This document shows, one piece after another, positions 1-9,474 of a stretch of 64,000 bases of DNA. Both the position numbers and the translations under genes were made by a program. The stretch is from Sphingobacterium kitahiroshimense (GTDB lineage Bacteria; Bacteroidota; Bacteroidia; Sphingobacteriales; Sphingobacteriaceae). The notes beneath the pieces are model-generated. The model made no database searches and was not told where the DNA came from. It saw only the letters and a list, made by a program, of their open reading frames with translations. Positions within the stretch are counted from its first letter, which is position 1, and every line of letters begins with the position of its first letter. Location: positions 1,488,001-1,552,000 of the forward strand of contig NZ_JAOQNK010000001.1 in NCBI RefSeq assembly GCF_025961315.1, given 5' to 3'.

Positions 1-323
1 TTATCTTCAGTTACTATTTCAGCAAAATATGGAAGACAAAATATAAGAATGGCCCCTTGGAAACGCTGATGAGAAAAATATCAAGTTGATACCTGAATGG
101 CGATACTGATTTAGCCTGTATTACAACCACATGGCCAATCCTCTGCAACATGCATTTTCCAGTTCCGACTTTCATAATGTGGTTAAACAATGTGGCGCTA
201 AATACAATTTCTCTGCGTAGAATTTCACATTTCGTTCTTGTCTGGCATATTTTGTAACTTGTATCCAATAACTCAAAACAAACTAGGCGTATAAAAATAC
301 ACCTATTAAAAAACAATACGATC
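1..323. other. Leading intergenic stretch, no supported gene
   Basis: No convincing coding region is visible. The only long open frame, on the minus strand, is low-complexity and overlaps the acetyltransferase start, so I regard it as chance. The last 60 bases are AT-rich and include an imperfect inverted repeat, TAGG-C-GTAT with ATAC-A-CCTA, about 25 nt before the acetyltransferase ATG. That position suits a leader hairpin or promoter, but no clear TAnnTTTG box was found. Confidence 0.4.
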
Positions 324-971
324 ATGACAGCATACAAAACAGTAAATATAGAAAAGTGGAACCGGAAGGAACACTTTGATGCTTATCGTGATGCGATAAA
401 GTGCGGATTCAGTTTGACCGTTAAATTAGATATTTCAGCGGTTATTCCTTTTGTAAAAGAACAGGGATTTAAATTTTATCCTGTGATGATTTATCTGCTG
501 TCAAAAGCCGTGAACCAACATCCTGAGTTTAAAATGGCAATGAAAGATGGTGACTTGATTATTTGGGATTCTGTAAACCCGGTTTATACCGTCCTTCATC
601 AGGACACAGAAACTTTTTCTGCACTTTCTGTACCCTATACGGCCAGCTTCCAGGATTTTATAGCCAGCTATAACGCGGTCCTTCAAAGAAATGAAAACAA
701 TAGGAGCTTCCTCCCTGAAAAAGCTCCCAAAAATCATTTTAATATTTCGGCACTTCCGTGGATTCATTTTGAGAGTTTTAACCTCAATATTGCTGATTTT
801 ACGGACTATTTTGCCCCCAGTTTTACTTTTGGAAAATACCAGACGGAAGGAAACAAAATCCTTATGCCATTGGCCGTACAAGTGCACCATGCCGTTTGCG
901 ATGGCCTACATGTTGCCAAATTGATCAACACCTTACAGGAATTTTGCACGACCATTCAAAAACTTAAATAA
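324..971 (+). CDS. Type A chloramphenicol O-acetyltransferase family protein
   Basis: The 215-residue protein has close to the usual CAT length (about 213-220). It should transfer an acetyl group from acetyl-CoA to the 3-hydroxyl of chloramphenicol in the cytoplasm. The catalytic signature HHAVCDG is at residues 188-194, with the general-base His189 and the structural Asp193. A second CAT hallmark, the ISALPWIHFESFNLN block, is at about 141-155. The start is the ATG at 324; no other Met lies nearby. It stands alone, followed 46 bp later by a GNAT gene, with no plasmid or transposon genes around it, so it is probably an intrinsic chromosomal CAT. Whether chloramphenicol is the natural substrate cannot be told from sequence; other xenobiotic acetyl acceptors are possible. 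Confidence 0.9.
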   Translation: MTAYKTVNIEKWNRKEHFDAYRDAIKCGFSLTVKLDISAVIPFVKEQGFKFYPVMIYLLSKAVNQHPEFKMAMKDGDLIIWDSVNPVYTVLHQDTETFSALSVPYTASFQDFIASYNAVLQRNENNRSFLPEKAPKNHFNISALPWIHFESFNLNIADFTDYFAPSFTFGKYQTEGNKILMPLAVQVHHAVCDGLHVAKLINTLQEFCTTIQKLK

Positions 972-1017
972 AGCTAAAAAGATAATGAAATCGATTTTAA
1001 TTTAGCTCGAAAAACAT

Positions 1018-1485
1018 ATGGATATTAGAAAAGCAACACCGGCAGATCTTCCACAGATAAAAATACTTTATTCCCTGCTATTTGAACAGCTGGCAAACTA
1101 TGAACCGGATTACCTTCAGCCTGCCCTTCAGGATGAAGCTTTTCTTCAGCAAGTAGTTGCCGCAGCAGATAATTTTGTTGCATTCATTTACACTATAGAT
1201 GGAGAGGCAAAAGGTTTTGCCATTGCAAAATTAGAGGAAAGCCCGCCCTATAATTGTTTTGTTCCGTTAAAATGCATGTATTTAATGGATATTGTGGTTG
1301 ATCAGAATATGCGCGGAAAAGGAATTGGAAAAGCATTGATTGACCGCATCAAGCAATGGGCAAAAGAGCAGGAAGCAGATTATCTAGAACTAAGTGTACT
1401 GGCAAAAAACACCTTAGCAGAGGCATTGTATCTGCGTGAAGGTTTTGAAACCTTTAGTAAATCTATGCGAATGAAAATAAAATAG
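1018..1485 (+). CDS. GNAT family N-acetyltransferase
   Basis: A 155-residue single-domain GNAT protein. The acetyl-CoA pyrophosphate-binding loop reads MRGKGIGKALIDRIK at about residues 99-113 (the R/Q-x-x-G-x-G/A motif). It follows the motif A strand YLMDIVVD. The C-terminal part has the usual NTLAEALYLREGFE pattern of motif B. It is a cytoplasmic acyl transferase acting on an amine or amino group; the acceptor is unknown. It lies 46 bp after the CAT gene on the same strand and may share its transcript. The class is secure; the substrate is not. Confidence 0.85.
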   Translation: MDIRKATPADLPQIKILYSLLFEQLANYEPDYLQPALQDEAFLQQVVAAADNFVAFIYTIDGEAKGFAIAKLEESPPYNCFVPLKCMYLMDIVVDQNMRGKGIGKALIDRIKQWAKEQEADYLELSVLAKNTLAEALYLREGFETFSKSMRMKIK

Positions 1486-1561
1486 CAGGTTATTGATTTC
1501 AATAAAACGCTATCGTTAAATTAAAATATATGGAACGACTTAAAACCCTTAAGAATTTAAT

Positions 1562-1996
1562 ATGATAAGAATTGCTGTACAAGATGACTACAGTCATTTA
1601 ATTGATATCTGGCTGGAAGCTTCAATAAAAGCACATCATTTTATAGATTCATCCTTCTGGATCAATAGCGCTCAAAAGATGAAAGATATTTATTTACCAT
1701 CCAGTAAAACATGGATTTTGGAAGATGAATCGAATAGTATTAAAGGTTTTCTATCAGTCGTAGACGATCATATTGCAGCCTTATTTATAAGTCCTGCTCA
1801 TCAAGGAGAAGGATACGGTTCTGCACTTCTGCAGTTCATAAAGACAAAATGTGATCAGCTTTCGTTAAATGTGTACGCCTTGAATGAACAAGCAATCCAT
1901 TTTTATCAGAAACACGGTTTTCGGATTATCGAAGAAATGTTGGACGAAAATACAGGCGCAACAGACTGCCGAATGGAATGGATAAAGGCCAAATAA
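1562..1996 (+). CDS. GNAT family N-acetyltransferase, YjaB-like
   Basis: A 144-residue GNAT protein resembling the YjaB subgroup. The N-terminal part IRIAVQDDYSHLIDIWLEAS and the HHFIDSSFW segment match that group. The CoA-binding loop is PAHQGEGYGSALLQFIK, at about residues 78-94, and the C-terminal motif is NEQAIHFYQKHGF. The acceptor is unknown, although YjaB-type proteins are usually described as protein or small-amine acetyltransferases. It follows the preceding GNAT by 76 bp and ends 16 bp from the convergent flavoprotein gene, with no obvious terminator hairpin between them. Confidence 0.82.
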   Translation: MIRIAVQDDYSHLIDIWLEASIKAHHFIDSSFWINSAQKMKDIYLPSSKTWILEDESNSIKGFLSVVDDHIAALFISPAHQGEGYGSALLQFIKTKCDQLSLNVYALNEQAIHFYQKHGFRIIEEMLDENTGATDCRMEWIKAK

Positions 1997-2012
1997 TCTT
2001 AAAACAAAAATC

Positions 2013-3725
2013 TCACCCCTTATTCTTTATGAACTTCACTATACGCTCACTTGCAGTGTCACAGAAGTCAAGACCTGAATAATCCGGATTCAGCCCGCCA
2101 ATAAATGGTACAGCCATAATAAATAGATTTTTAGTAGCACTTCCAAAAGCATCAAGTGCCTGAAAATGGTCATTAATACTCAGTCCCTTTACCTGCATAT
2201 AAAAATTGTTAGTACTGCTTTTCACATGATAACCCTTTTCGTTAAAATACTTCTCCCCTTCAGCCTTATTCTTAAAATTCAGGTATCCTGTACTGATCAG
2301 ACCTTCGTTTTTGATCCCTTCAAACGGCATGTCATTAAATTCCAATGGTTGTTGTCCTGTACCGTCAACATATAATTTATAATGCGTTTTCTTTTGTTTA
2401 CCCTCAGTGTCCATGTAGCTATAAATGGCACCGAAATCATGATGAGGGTCTACCTGACTTGCTTTATCGACTTGAATATGGTCAATGACACCAGCTTCAT
2501 ACAAAGCAATAATTTCTCTGTAGGATTCCTGAGGCAAAGAAGCAATAATCACACTGATGAGCGGCAATAAAACCCTCCGCAACCGAAGCATATCTTCTGC
2601 AGAGAAGTGTTTAGCAGGATAGTTCATGGCATAGCTAAAAGCAGCCAGTTTTTCCTTCCAGGATATCGACTGCCTTCTGTCAATGGATTTTTTTGCTTCG
2701 AGATATTCCGCTCTAAAAAGCGTAAAACTGTCAAGTTCATTTCGGATGCGCAGCATTTCTTCCACAAACTCCTCAATCGTCATTTCTTTTATCTTTTCAT
2801 AAAAAGCAGGATCACTTTTCTGCAACGGACATTTGAAATTTCGCTCAAAAACGTAGTTAAGATCTACAAAACCGTCATTTTTCTCTTTGTATTCATAAAT
2901 CTCATCCAGTGTCATGGACCAGGATACCGCATAAGGTTCCTCTTCCGAATGAAAACGCAGTGCAGGTAGATAACCTCCTGTGGAAAATAAATGGATCGAA
3001 AAATTGGGCGATTCTTCATGCAGCACATAACTCACCTGATCATTCTCAACGATATAACGGCCGTTCAGACGAGATAATGTCTTTACGGCATCGACAGCAG
3101 TTAGAGAAGCACCCTTAATAGCGACCGGAAAATTAGTCATTTGATCAAATTTAGTAGGTGGATAGGGCGAATCGTACCAGCCTTTTATCTTTCCTTCAAA
3201 AGTTTCGGGCCAATAATGCCCGGTACAGATAACAACTATTTCAGCTTCATATTCATCATCAGTGGCCGTAAATACGGAGTAAAATTCATTTGCCCTGTCA
3301 TATACCAGATCAATCACTTCGGTCTCGGTAAAAACGTCCACCTTTATTTTACGCTTGATGGCTAAGGCTATGTATTGGTGAAATTGATTTTCAAGATAAT
3401 CCCCTAAAAGAAGTCTTGGTAAAACCTGATAGGGATTGGATTTACCATGCGCATAGTAATCCGGAAAATCAGTTCCAGCATAACGTGACAGATAAGTTGG
3501 GACGTCGTCAATTAATGCTGGAATTTCGTTGGCCGAAACATTGGCCAAGTGTTCCTTACGGGCCCCATATTTACCATAAGGCATTCCAACTCCCAAACGT
3601 TCATTTTTTTCGAAAATGGAGATATGTTCAACCGCAAGATTTTGGTTGACAATCTCCTTTAACATAAATAAAGCGGCTGGCCCCCCACCAATCAGCGCAA
3701 TGGAACTTAATTTTTGATTGTCCAT
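2013..3725 (-). CDS. FAD/NAD(P)-binding protein (PF13454 type)
   Basis: A 570-residue cytoplasmic flavoprotein. The N-terminal Rossmann nucleotide-binding segment is ALIGGGPAALFMLKEI, with the glycine-rich GGGPAA loop at about residues 12-19, followed by the acidic end of beta2 in IFEKNERLGVG. A second conserved block near 165 (IVVICTGHYWPE) corresponds to the ATG/TGH motif after the FAD fold. These features fit the FAD_NAD_binding_9 (HI0933/YdhS-like) family. It has no signal peptide. The family's reaction is undefined; some members sit in siderophore or sulfur contexts, but nothing here supports that. It stands alone and convergent with the GNAT genes. The start is the ATG at 3725, since the Rossmann fold begins just after it. 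Confidence 0.8.
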   Translation of the reverse strand: MDNQKLSSIALIGGGPAALFMLKEIVNQNLAVEHISIFEKNERLGVGMPYGKYGARKEHLANVSANEIPALIDDVPTYLSRYAGTDFPDYYAHGKSNPYQVLPRLLLGDYLENQFHQYIALAIKRKIKVDVFTETEVIDLVYDRANEFYSVFTATDDEYEAEIVVICTGHYWPETFEGKIKGWYDSPYPPTKFDQMTNFPVAIKGASLTAVDAVKTLSRLNGRYIVENDQVSYVLHEESPNFSIHLFSTGGYLPALRFHSEEEPYAVSWSMTLDEIYEYKEKNDGFVDLNYVFERNFKCPLQKSDPAFYEKIKEMTIEEFVEEMLRIRNELDSFTLFRAEYLEAKKSIDRRQSISWKEKLAAFSYAMNYPAKHFSAEDMLRLRRVLLPLISVIIASLPQESYREIIALYEAGVIDHIQVDKASQVDPHHDFGAIYSYMDTEGKQKKTHYKLYVDGTGQQPLEFNDMPFEGIKNEGLISTGYLNFKNKAEGEKYFNEKGYHVKSSTNNFYMQVKGLSINDHFQALDAFGSATKNLFIMAVPFIGGLNPDYSGLDFCDTASERIVKFIKNKG

Positions 3726-4431
3726 ACAATTTAAGGCTATTGATTAATTTTATACGTCAACTTTCTACTGATTTTACTTTCCATCAAATATGCTATCGGC
3801 ATACTGTGGAAGGTCGATTTTTACATTGTGTCCTACAGGTTATTTTCAGTTTCCCATGAGCTTTAATAATATTCTCCGAGTGATCGATCTTGATGATCCA
3901 AGTATTATGCTCTCCAACAATTTTTCCATGAGGAAACCTTAAAAAAAGGTAGTCTCGCTCTCCTCCTCATTCATGTTGAATAAAAGATCATATGGTCCAA
4001 ATTTCAGCTCGACTATTGTTTCGCTAAAATTTTAAAAATAGGTTCTTTCCGGGAAATACCTCAATTCTTATAAACACCGCATCACATATTCGCAATGATA
4101 ACAACGTATCGCTAGCAAAGTTCTGCTAACGGTAAAATCAAGTATTTGTGTGAAGCCAACAGGCATAAACCACCTATCCTAATAGTTTATACTTATTACA
4201 GCATCATTTTCTGCATTCCGATAACTTCGTCCCAAATATTTCACCCCAGCGATCAGATCTGGCACCTGCAATAGATTGCATCACCTCCGTATCCAGATCT
4301 ATTCAGTTCATAACAATGAATTTATACAAAAAAAACATTTAAATTTACTAAAACCCCTAGCCTTGCGACTCTAATTTTGTACTGTAATTTAAAACTATTG
4401 AAAAATTAAATCGATATAAATCAAAACAGAT
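3726..4431. other. 706-bp gap with possible coding remnants
   Basis: No intact gene. On the minus strand two short stretches read like decayed protein: about 3935-3790 (RFPHGKIVGEHNTWIIKID...), in a different frame from the open run just upstream of it, and about 4268-4165 (DLIAGVKYLGRSYRN...), ended by a stop. Together they suggest one or two old genes, now frameshifted, perhaps the former regulator of the downstream oxidoreductase operon; that identity is a guess. A TAATTTTG sequence at 4372-4379 fits the Bacteroidota -7 box TAnnTTTG, 53 bp before the DoxX start, without a clear -33 partner. Confidence 0.3.
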
Positions 4432-4866
4432 ATGAAGACAAATAATTCTTTGGTCGCCTATGCTTTACTGCGAGTAGCAATGGGTGTCAATATGCTGGGA
4501 CACGGCTTAGCGCGTATTCCAAAACTTGATGCTTTTAGTGATAACATGGTGACCAATTTTCAAAAAAGCTGGCTTCCTTCCTTTTCGATCAAAATATTCG
4601 GACTGGCTTTGCCTTTCGCAGAATTCCTCATTGGATTACTGCTCATCATTGGCTTATTTACATATCGCACAAGTGTTGCTGGTGCTATCCTTATTATTTT
4701 ATTACTATTTGGAAGCAGCACCATTGAAAATTGGGAAGCAATGGGTATACAAATGATTTATGCCTTGTTTTTTTACCAATTGATTACCCAAATAAATAAT
4801 AACAGTTATGCCGCAGACCACTTATTTAAAAACAAAATTAGACAAAATGAAAGCAATAGGATTTAA
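4432..4866 (+). CDS. DoxX family integral membrane protein
   Basis: 144 residues with four predicted membrane helices, and the DoxX-type N-terminus ALLRVAMGVNMLGHGLARIP. The helix-2 motif PFAEFLIGLLLIIGLFT (about 61-77) is typical of the family. DoxX proteins lie in the inner membrane and are often co-encoded with oxidoreductases; their biochemical role is mostly unknown (quinone-linked or thiol-stress functions have been proposed). The next gene starts inside this one (20-nt overlap, 4847-4866), so translation is probably coupled and the pair belongs to a three-gene operon with the Old Yellow Enzyme gene. Confidence 0.85.
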   Translation: MKTNNSLVAYALLRVAMGVNMLGHGLARIPKLDAFSDNMVTNFQKSWLPSFSIKIFGLALPFAEFLIGLLLIIGLFTYRTSVAGAILIILLLFGSSTIENWEAMGIQMIYALFFYQLITQINNNSYAADHLFKNKIRQNESNRI

Positions 4867-5860
4867 AAAATCATTACCTATCAACGAAGTAGAAAGCTTC
4901 ATTGAATTTGAAAAAGAAATAGTTCTACCAACAGGACATGATATTTTAGTAAAAATCGAGGCCATCTCCATCAACCCGGTCGATTATAAAATTAGACAGG
5001 GCGCCGCAAAAGACAACGTCTTGAATGAACCAAAAATCATTGGTTGGGATGCTGTAGGTACTGTGGAAGAAATTGGAGATAAAGCGACGCTTTTCAAAAA
5101 AGGAGATCATGTTTTCTACGCAGGAGACATTACAAAAGACGGTTCCAATCAGGAGTATCAATTGGTGGACGAGCGCATTGTTGGCTTTGCTCCACAAAAG
5201 ATAAGCGTTGCAGAAGCTGCTGCAATGCCTTTAACGGCGCTTACGGCCTACGAAATTTTGTTTGACCGTTTACGACTGGATCCTGACAAAGACAAAGGTA
5301 AGTCCATATTGATTATCGGCGGTGCAGGTGGCGTGGGTTCCGTGGCCATACAATTGGCTAAAAACATTTTAGGATTACAAGTTATTGCAACAGCATCGAG
5401 ACCAGACACAATTGAATGGTGCAAAAAACTTGGAGCAGACTATGTTGTGAACCACAAAGATTTAGTGAACGAAGTAAGAAATACCGGTTTTGATTCGGTA
5501 GATATTATTGTAGATTTTGTAGATGTAAATCAATATTGGGATGCGATGGTGGCACTCATCAAACCACAGGGAAAAATAGGTTCAATCAGCGATCCGACAG
5601 AACCGGTAAACCTCCGCCAGCTAAAAGGCAAAAGTGTCAGCTTTCATTGGGAGCTCATGTTTACACGTTCCATGTTTCAAACAGAAGACCTGATAGAACA
5701 GCATCATATCCTAAACAAAATTGCCCAACTCTTAGATGCACGGACTTTACAGTCAACCCTTAATAAGACCATAGAAGGATTTACGGCAGATAACCTAAAA
5801 GAGGCGCACCGTCTATTGGAAAGTGGGAAAACAATCGGTAAAGTAGTACTAAAATTTTAA
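4847..5860 (+). CDS. Zinc-less medium-chain dehydrogenase / quinone oxidoreductase
   Basis: 337 residues from the ATG at 4847. An upstream ATG at 4808 would add 13 residues lying wholly inside the DoxX gene, whereas MKAIGFKKSL is the natural family N-terminus. The GroES-like domain is at residues 1-125 and the Rossmann domain at about 150-290, with the cofactor loop IIGGAGGVGSVAIQLAK (the GxGGVG pattern preferring NADPH). The zinc-ligand cysteines of true alcohol dehydrogenases are absent, as in quinone reductases. It probably reduces quinones or alpha,beta-unsaturated carbonyls with NADPH. Being coupled to DoxX and followed by an ene-reductase, it fits an electrophile or xenobiotic detoxification operon. 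Confidence 0.86.
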   Translation: MKAIGFKKSLPINEVESFIEFEKEIVLPTGHDILVKIEAISINPVDYKIRQGAAKDNVLNEPKIIGWDAVGTVEEIGDKATLFKKGDHVFYAGDITKDGSNQEYQLVDERIVGFAPQKISVAEAAAMPLTALTAYEILFDRLRLDPDKDKGKSILIIGGAGGVGSVAIQLAKNILGLQVIATASRPDTIEWCKKLGADYVVNHKDLVNEVRNTGFDSVDIIVDFVDVNQYWDAMVALIKPQGKIGSISDPTEPVNLRQLKGKSVSFHWELMFTRSMFQTEDLIEQHHILNKIAQLLDARTLQSTLNKTIEGFTADNLKEAHRLLESGKTIGKVVLKF

Positions 5861-5927
5861 CCCGAAATACAGATTACCCCAGCTTTATCACAATAGCATC
5901 AATAAAATATTTACAAAACGAAATAAA

Positions 5928-7031
5928 ATGTTTACAAAACTTTTCGAATCCTATATCCTGAAAGGGATAGCATTAAAAAACCGTTTCCTGATGGCTCCGA
6001 TGACACGCTCAAGGGCATCACAACCCGGCGATATTCCGAATGCTTTAATGGCAACATACTATGCCCAAAGAGCATCTGCAGGACTTATCATCACAGAAGC
6101 TACCCAAGTTTCTTTACAAGGAAAGGGCTATGCAAAAACACCTGGAATTTATACCCAAGAACAAATTGAAGGTTGGAAATTAACAACAAAAGCCGTACAT
6201 CATGCCGGTAGCAAGATCTTTTTACAACTGTGGCATGTTGGAAGAGTTTCATCTTCCAAAGTTAACGGATTACAACCTATTGCACCATCGGCATTAATAG
6301 CAAAAGATACGAATGTTTATATATTTGATGGTGCACCCAATGGAGATGCTACTTTTGTACCTGTCGAAGAACCAAGAGAAATGACGCAAGAAGATATTGA
6401 GGTGGTCATTCAAGAATTTGCACAAGGAGCAAAAAATGCAATAGAAGCTGGTTTCGACGGAGTAGAAATTCACGGAGCTAATGGTTATTTGATTGATCAG
6501 TTTTTACGGAGCAACTCCAATCAAAGAATCGATGCGTATGGAGGTACTCAAGAAAACAGGATTCGATTATTAATTCAGATTACCAAAGCTGTAATTATGG
6601 CTGTAGGTAAAGAAAGAACAGGCGTACGTCTTTCTCCGTTCATTACTTTTAAGGATATGGACGATGCCGAAATACTTGATACAATTATGTTAGCCGCGGC
6701 GGAATTAAATAAATTAGATATTGCCTACATCCATCTCTGTGAAGCAGATTGGGCAGATGCACCCTTAATTCCAGAAATATTCAGATTAGAATTGAGAAAA
6801 AAATTCACAAATACCATCATCGTAACAGGAAATAAAACTCCTGAAGAAGGAGAAAAACTATTAGCAGACAATTTGGTTGACTTAATAGGTTTTGGAAGGA
6901 AATTTTTAACAAATCCGGATTATCCGCAACGTGTTAAATTGGAAGCTCCCTTAAATGACATATCAGACAATCATACTTTATTTGGAGGAGGCGATGCCCG
7001 AGGATACACAGATTATACTTTTATGAACTGA
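5928..7031 (+). CDS. Old Yellow Enzyme family ene-reductase (NemA/XenB-like)
   Basis: 367 residues, normal OYE length. A TIM-barrel FMN enzyme that reduces activated C=C bonds (enones, N-ethylmaleimide, nitro compounds) with NAD(P)H. The active-site pair is His182/Asn185 in EIHGANGYLIDQFLR, the FMN-side motif APMTRSRA is at 23-30, and the signature RIDAYGGTQENR is at about 200-211. It ends the DoxX/MDR operon, 67 bp after the previous gene. Two enzymes for electrophilic substrates in one operon support a detoxification role. A strong bidirectional terminator follows. Confidence 0.92.
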   Translation: MFTKLFESYILKGIALKNRFLMAPMTRSRASQPGDIPNALMATYYAQRASAGLIITEATQVSLQGKGYAKTPGIYTQEQIEGWKLTTKAVHHAGSKIFLQLWHVGRVSSSKVNGLQPIAPSALIAKDTNVYIFDGAPNGDATFVPVEEPREMTQEDIEVVIQEFAQGAKNAIEAGFDGVEIHGANGYLIDQFLRSNSNQRIDAYGGTQENRIRLLIQITKAVIMAVGKERTGVRLSPFITFKDMDDAEILDTIMLAAAELNKLDIAYIHLCEADWADAPLIPEIFRLELRKKFTNTIIVTGNKTPEEGEKLLADNLVDLIGFGRKFLTNPDYPQRVKLEAPLNDISDNHTLFGGGDARGYTDYTFMN

Positions 7032-7074
7032 TTCATACGAGCTGGATCGAAGGAGAAAAAAGATTATTGTGATT

Positions 7075-7108
7075 ACAAAAGTGGAAGCATCCCTACTTCC
7101 ACTTTTGT
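7075..7108. terminator. Bidirectional terminator between ene-reductase and TonB receptor genes
   Basis: A perfect 13-bp stem, ACAAAAGTGGAAG (7075-7087) with CTTCCACTTTTGT (7096-7108), and an 8-nt loop. A-rich and T-rich flanks on each side let it serve both convergent transcripts; the TonB gene ends at 7113. Confidence 0.85.
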
Positions 7109-7112
7109 GGTT

Positions 7113-9398
7113 TTAGAAAGATGTAATCAGGCCAAAAGTAACATTTCGCCCCGGATTATAGACACCCAATGAGAGGTCGTGATGATCTAATCTGCCGGGT
7201 CTCAGACGGCTCAATGCATCGTAATATTTTTTATCAAGCAAATTATTTCCAGCAACATACGTTTGTATATTTAATCCCCTGATCTTAAATGTCGTTCCTA
7301 AAGAAGCATTTAACAAAGTATATCCTGACACACTGGTTTCAAATTCACGGTCTACGCGTCGTTGCGCAAAAAAGTTATCAATACCGACTTTCAAATAGCT
7401 TGCCGACAGTCCTTTTATTTCCGGGCTATATTTCAGGCTATTTTTGAACTGTCCTGCTGGAATAAAAGGTAAAGGTCTATCCAGGGTCTTATTTTTAGCA
7501 TACGTGTATGAGAATATATTGTTAAAAGTAAGATAGCGGAATAAGGTTATATTAAAATCTCCTTCAAATCCATTCAGCTGTGCATCAACCTGACCGTACC
7601 GGTAAATTGCCATCCCATCGGCTGTTTCATCACCAGGCCGTGATGAGATGTAGATATAATCTTTGATCAGGTTAGAATAAAGACTGATACTTCCATTAAA
7701 TATACCCCGATCGTAGTATATACTGATATTCGCCTGATAACTTTTTTCGGGCTTCAGAGCCGTATTACCGATTTCATACCGGAACGTTCCCTCATGGACA
7801 CCATTTGAACTAAGTTCTGCCGGATTGGGAGATCGAAAAGCATTCCCTAAATTGGCTTTTAAATTAATATACGGACTCACTTGATGCGTTAGACCCGTAG
7901 CAAAACTAACGTTCGAAAAATGATTTTTATACTTTTCAAATGTTTCGCCATCTTTGACATATCCATCACCATCATTGACACGATAATCATAGCGCACACC
8001 AGCATTAACTGTTGTGTTATCCCAGGTCTTTTTAAGATACCCAAAAGCCCCCGCACCAAAACTCTGGTAATCGGGAAGCAAAAACTCAGCCCCTTTATTG
8101 GAATTTTTAGCATGTTCGGCACTGATCCCAAAAGCTGGCTGCCATCCCTGAAATTCATTGACAGTATACTTCGCATCAAGGGTTAATGTATGCAGATCCA
8201 AAAAGAGATTGGGAACAGGATTATCATGTTCTCGACGCTGGTTGTTCTGATAACCAAGATCAAATTTTAATGATCCCTGATCTAAAATAAGCTGATTATT
8301 CCAGGAAAGCTTTGTATGTCGGATATCCTGTTTCGGAAACTCCAGGCTTCTATTTTTAAAATCTCGATCCGTAAAACGATTCCCTGCCGCATCGATATAA
8401 TTACCCTGGCTATCAAAAGCAGGTTCATAAAATCCAATATTATTGCGAAAAAAAGATGCGTTTACATGGGAATAACCCCAAGATTTATTAAGCCCAAACA
8501 TGGCGCTGAAATTCGTTTCATTAAAACCTGAGTTTGGAAAATAACCTGTAGGGGTCTTGAATGAATAAGCATTTTTATAAGTTCCTCTTCCTCTCCAGAC
8601 AAATCCATTTTGATTACCTGTCAACATAGCAGAACTGGCACTTAATCCGCCGTTGGTCGAATAATTGGATAATACCTCGCCTTTAACTTCCCCACTTTGC
8701 GGAACAAGGGGCTCCAAAAAATTGATCACCCCTCCTAGTGCATCGGATCCATACATCAAAGATGCCGCACCCCGCAATACTTCGACACGATCTGCACCAT
8801 ATTGATCGATCTCGATCCCGTGCTCATCGCCCCACTGATTTCCCTGCTGCTTGACCCCGTTGCTGATCGTCACAACCCGGTTGGATGATAGCCCCCGTAT
8901 TACAGGCTTCGCGATAGATGACCCAGTCGTAATCGCCGCTACCCCCGGCACTAGCCTCGCCAAACCTTCTATTGCATTCGTCGCTGGCTCCAATAATTGC
9001 TGTTTGCCCACAACAGCGATTGAAGTGCTATTTTTTTTACTGCTTGAGCTGATCGCCGCACTCGTTACAATGACCTCATCTAGCGTTAAATTGCTTGGAC
9101 TTAATGGAATTGAAAGTACATCATGACTACCCAAATCAATTTTCAAACTTCGCGTCTGGTAACCGACACCGCTAAATTCCACCAAATGTTGCCCCTTATA
9201 TTTCGGGGGGATGATAAACCCACCGTTCTGATCCGAAACGAGCTCCAGCTTAAGGTCCGGTACTTTAATAGTAATCCCTGCTATCGGCGCCCCCTTTTTG
9301 TCATCCAAAATGCGCCCGGTATGCTTGCTGTCCGTCTGCCCGTAACTATTAAACGTAGCAATAACCGACAAAGCAAAAAATAAAAATTTCTTCATCAT
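7113..9398 (-). CDS. TonB-dependent receptor, ZnuD-like (probable metal uptake)
   Basis: 761 residues: signal peptide (cleavage after SYGQ, about residue 21), a CarboxypepD_reg-like beta-sandwich at 25-105, a TonB box region near LDEVIVTSA, a plug domain at about 120-230 and a 22-strand barrel to the C-terminal Phe. The plug carries KPVIRGLSSNRV and DRVEVLRGAASLMYGSDALGG, the arrangement seen in ZnuD-type zinc receptors. It should move a scarce ligand across the outer membrane with TonB/ExbBD energy. The upstream co-directional gene (9475-9858) encodes a His-rich membrane protein, which strengthens a metal role. Zinc rather than copper or a chelate is an inference. Confidence 0.83.
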   Translation of the reverse strand: MMKKFLFFALSVIATFNSYGQTDSKHTGRILDDKKGAPIAGITIKVPDLKLELVSDQNGGFIIPPKYKGQHLVEFSGVGYQTRSLKIDLGSHDVLSIPLSPSNLTLDEVIVTSAAISSSSKKNSTSIAVVGKQQLLEPATNAIEGLARLVPGVAAITTGSSIAKPVIRGLSSNRVVTISNGVKQQGNQWGDEHGIEIDQYGADRVEVLRGAASLMYGSDALGGVINFLEPLVPQSGEVKGEVLSNYSTNGGLSASSAMLTGNQNGFVWRGRGTYKNAYSFKTPTGYFPNSGFNETNFSAMFGLNKSWGYSHVNASFFRNNIGFYEPAFDSQGNYIDAAGNRFTDRDFKNRSLEFPKQDIRHTKLSWNNQLILDQGSLKFDLGYQNNQRREHDNPVPNLFLDLHTLTLDAKYTVNEFQGWQPAFGISAEHAKNSNKGAEFLLPDYQSFGAGAFGYLKKTWDNTTVNAGVRYDYRVNDGDGYVKDGETFEKYKNHFSNVSFATGLTHQVSPYINLKANLGNAFRSPNPAELSSNGVHEGTFRYEIGNTALKPEKSYQANISIYYDRGIFNGSISLYSNLIKDYIYISSRPGDETADGMAIYRYGQVDAQLNGFEGDFNITLFRYLTFNNIFSYTYAKNKTLDRPLPFIPAGQFKNSLKYSPEIKGLSASYLKVGIDNFFAQRRVDREFETSVSGYTLLNASLGTTFKIRGLNIQTYVAGNNLLDKKYYDALSRLRPGRLDHHDLSLGVYNPGRNVTFGLITSF

Positions 9399-9474
9399 AT
9401 ATATTCATTACTTCATCATTATTAGCAATGACAAAGCATTTTAAAATCGTAAAAAACCAGAAAATGAAATGGTG

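Noticed and set aside
14..337. 107-codon minus-strand open frame
   Set aside because: Low-complexity hydrophobic translation, no family pattern, and it runs into the acetyltransferase start on the other strand.
324..1996. A mobile resistance cassette around the chloramphenicol acetyltransferase
   Set aside because: No integrase, transposase, attachment site or terminal repeat is visible nearby; neighbours are ordinary GNAT genes.
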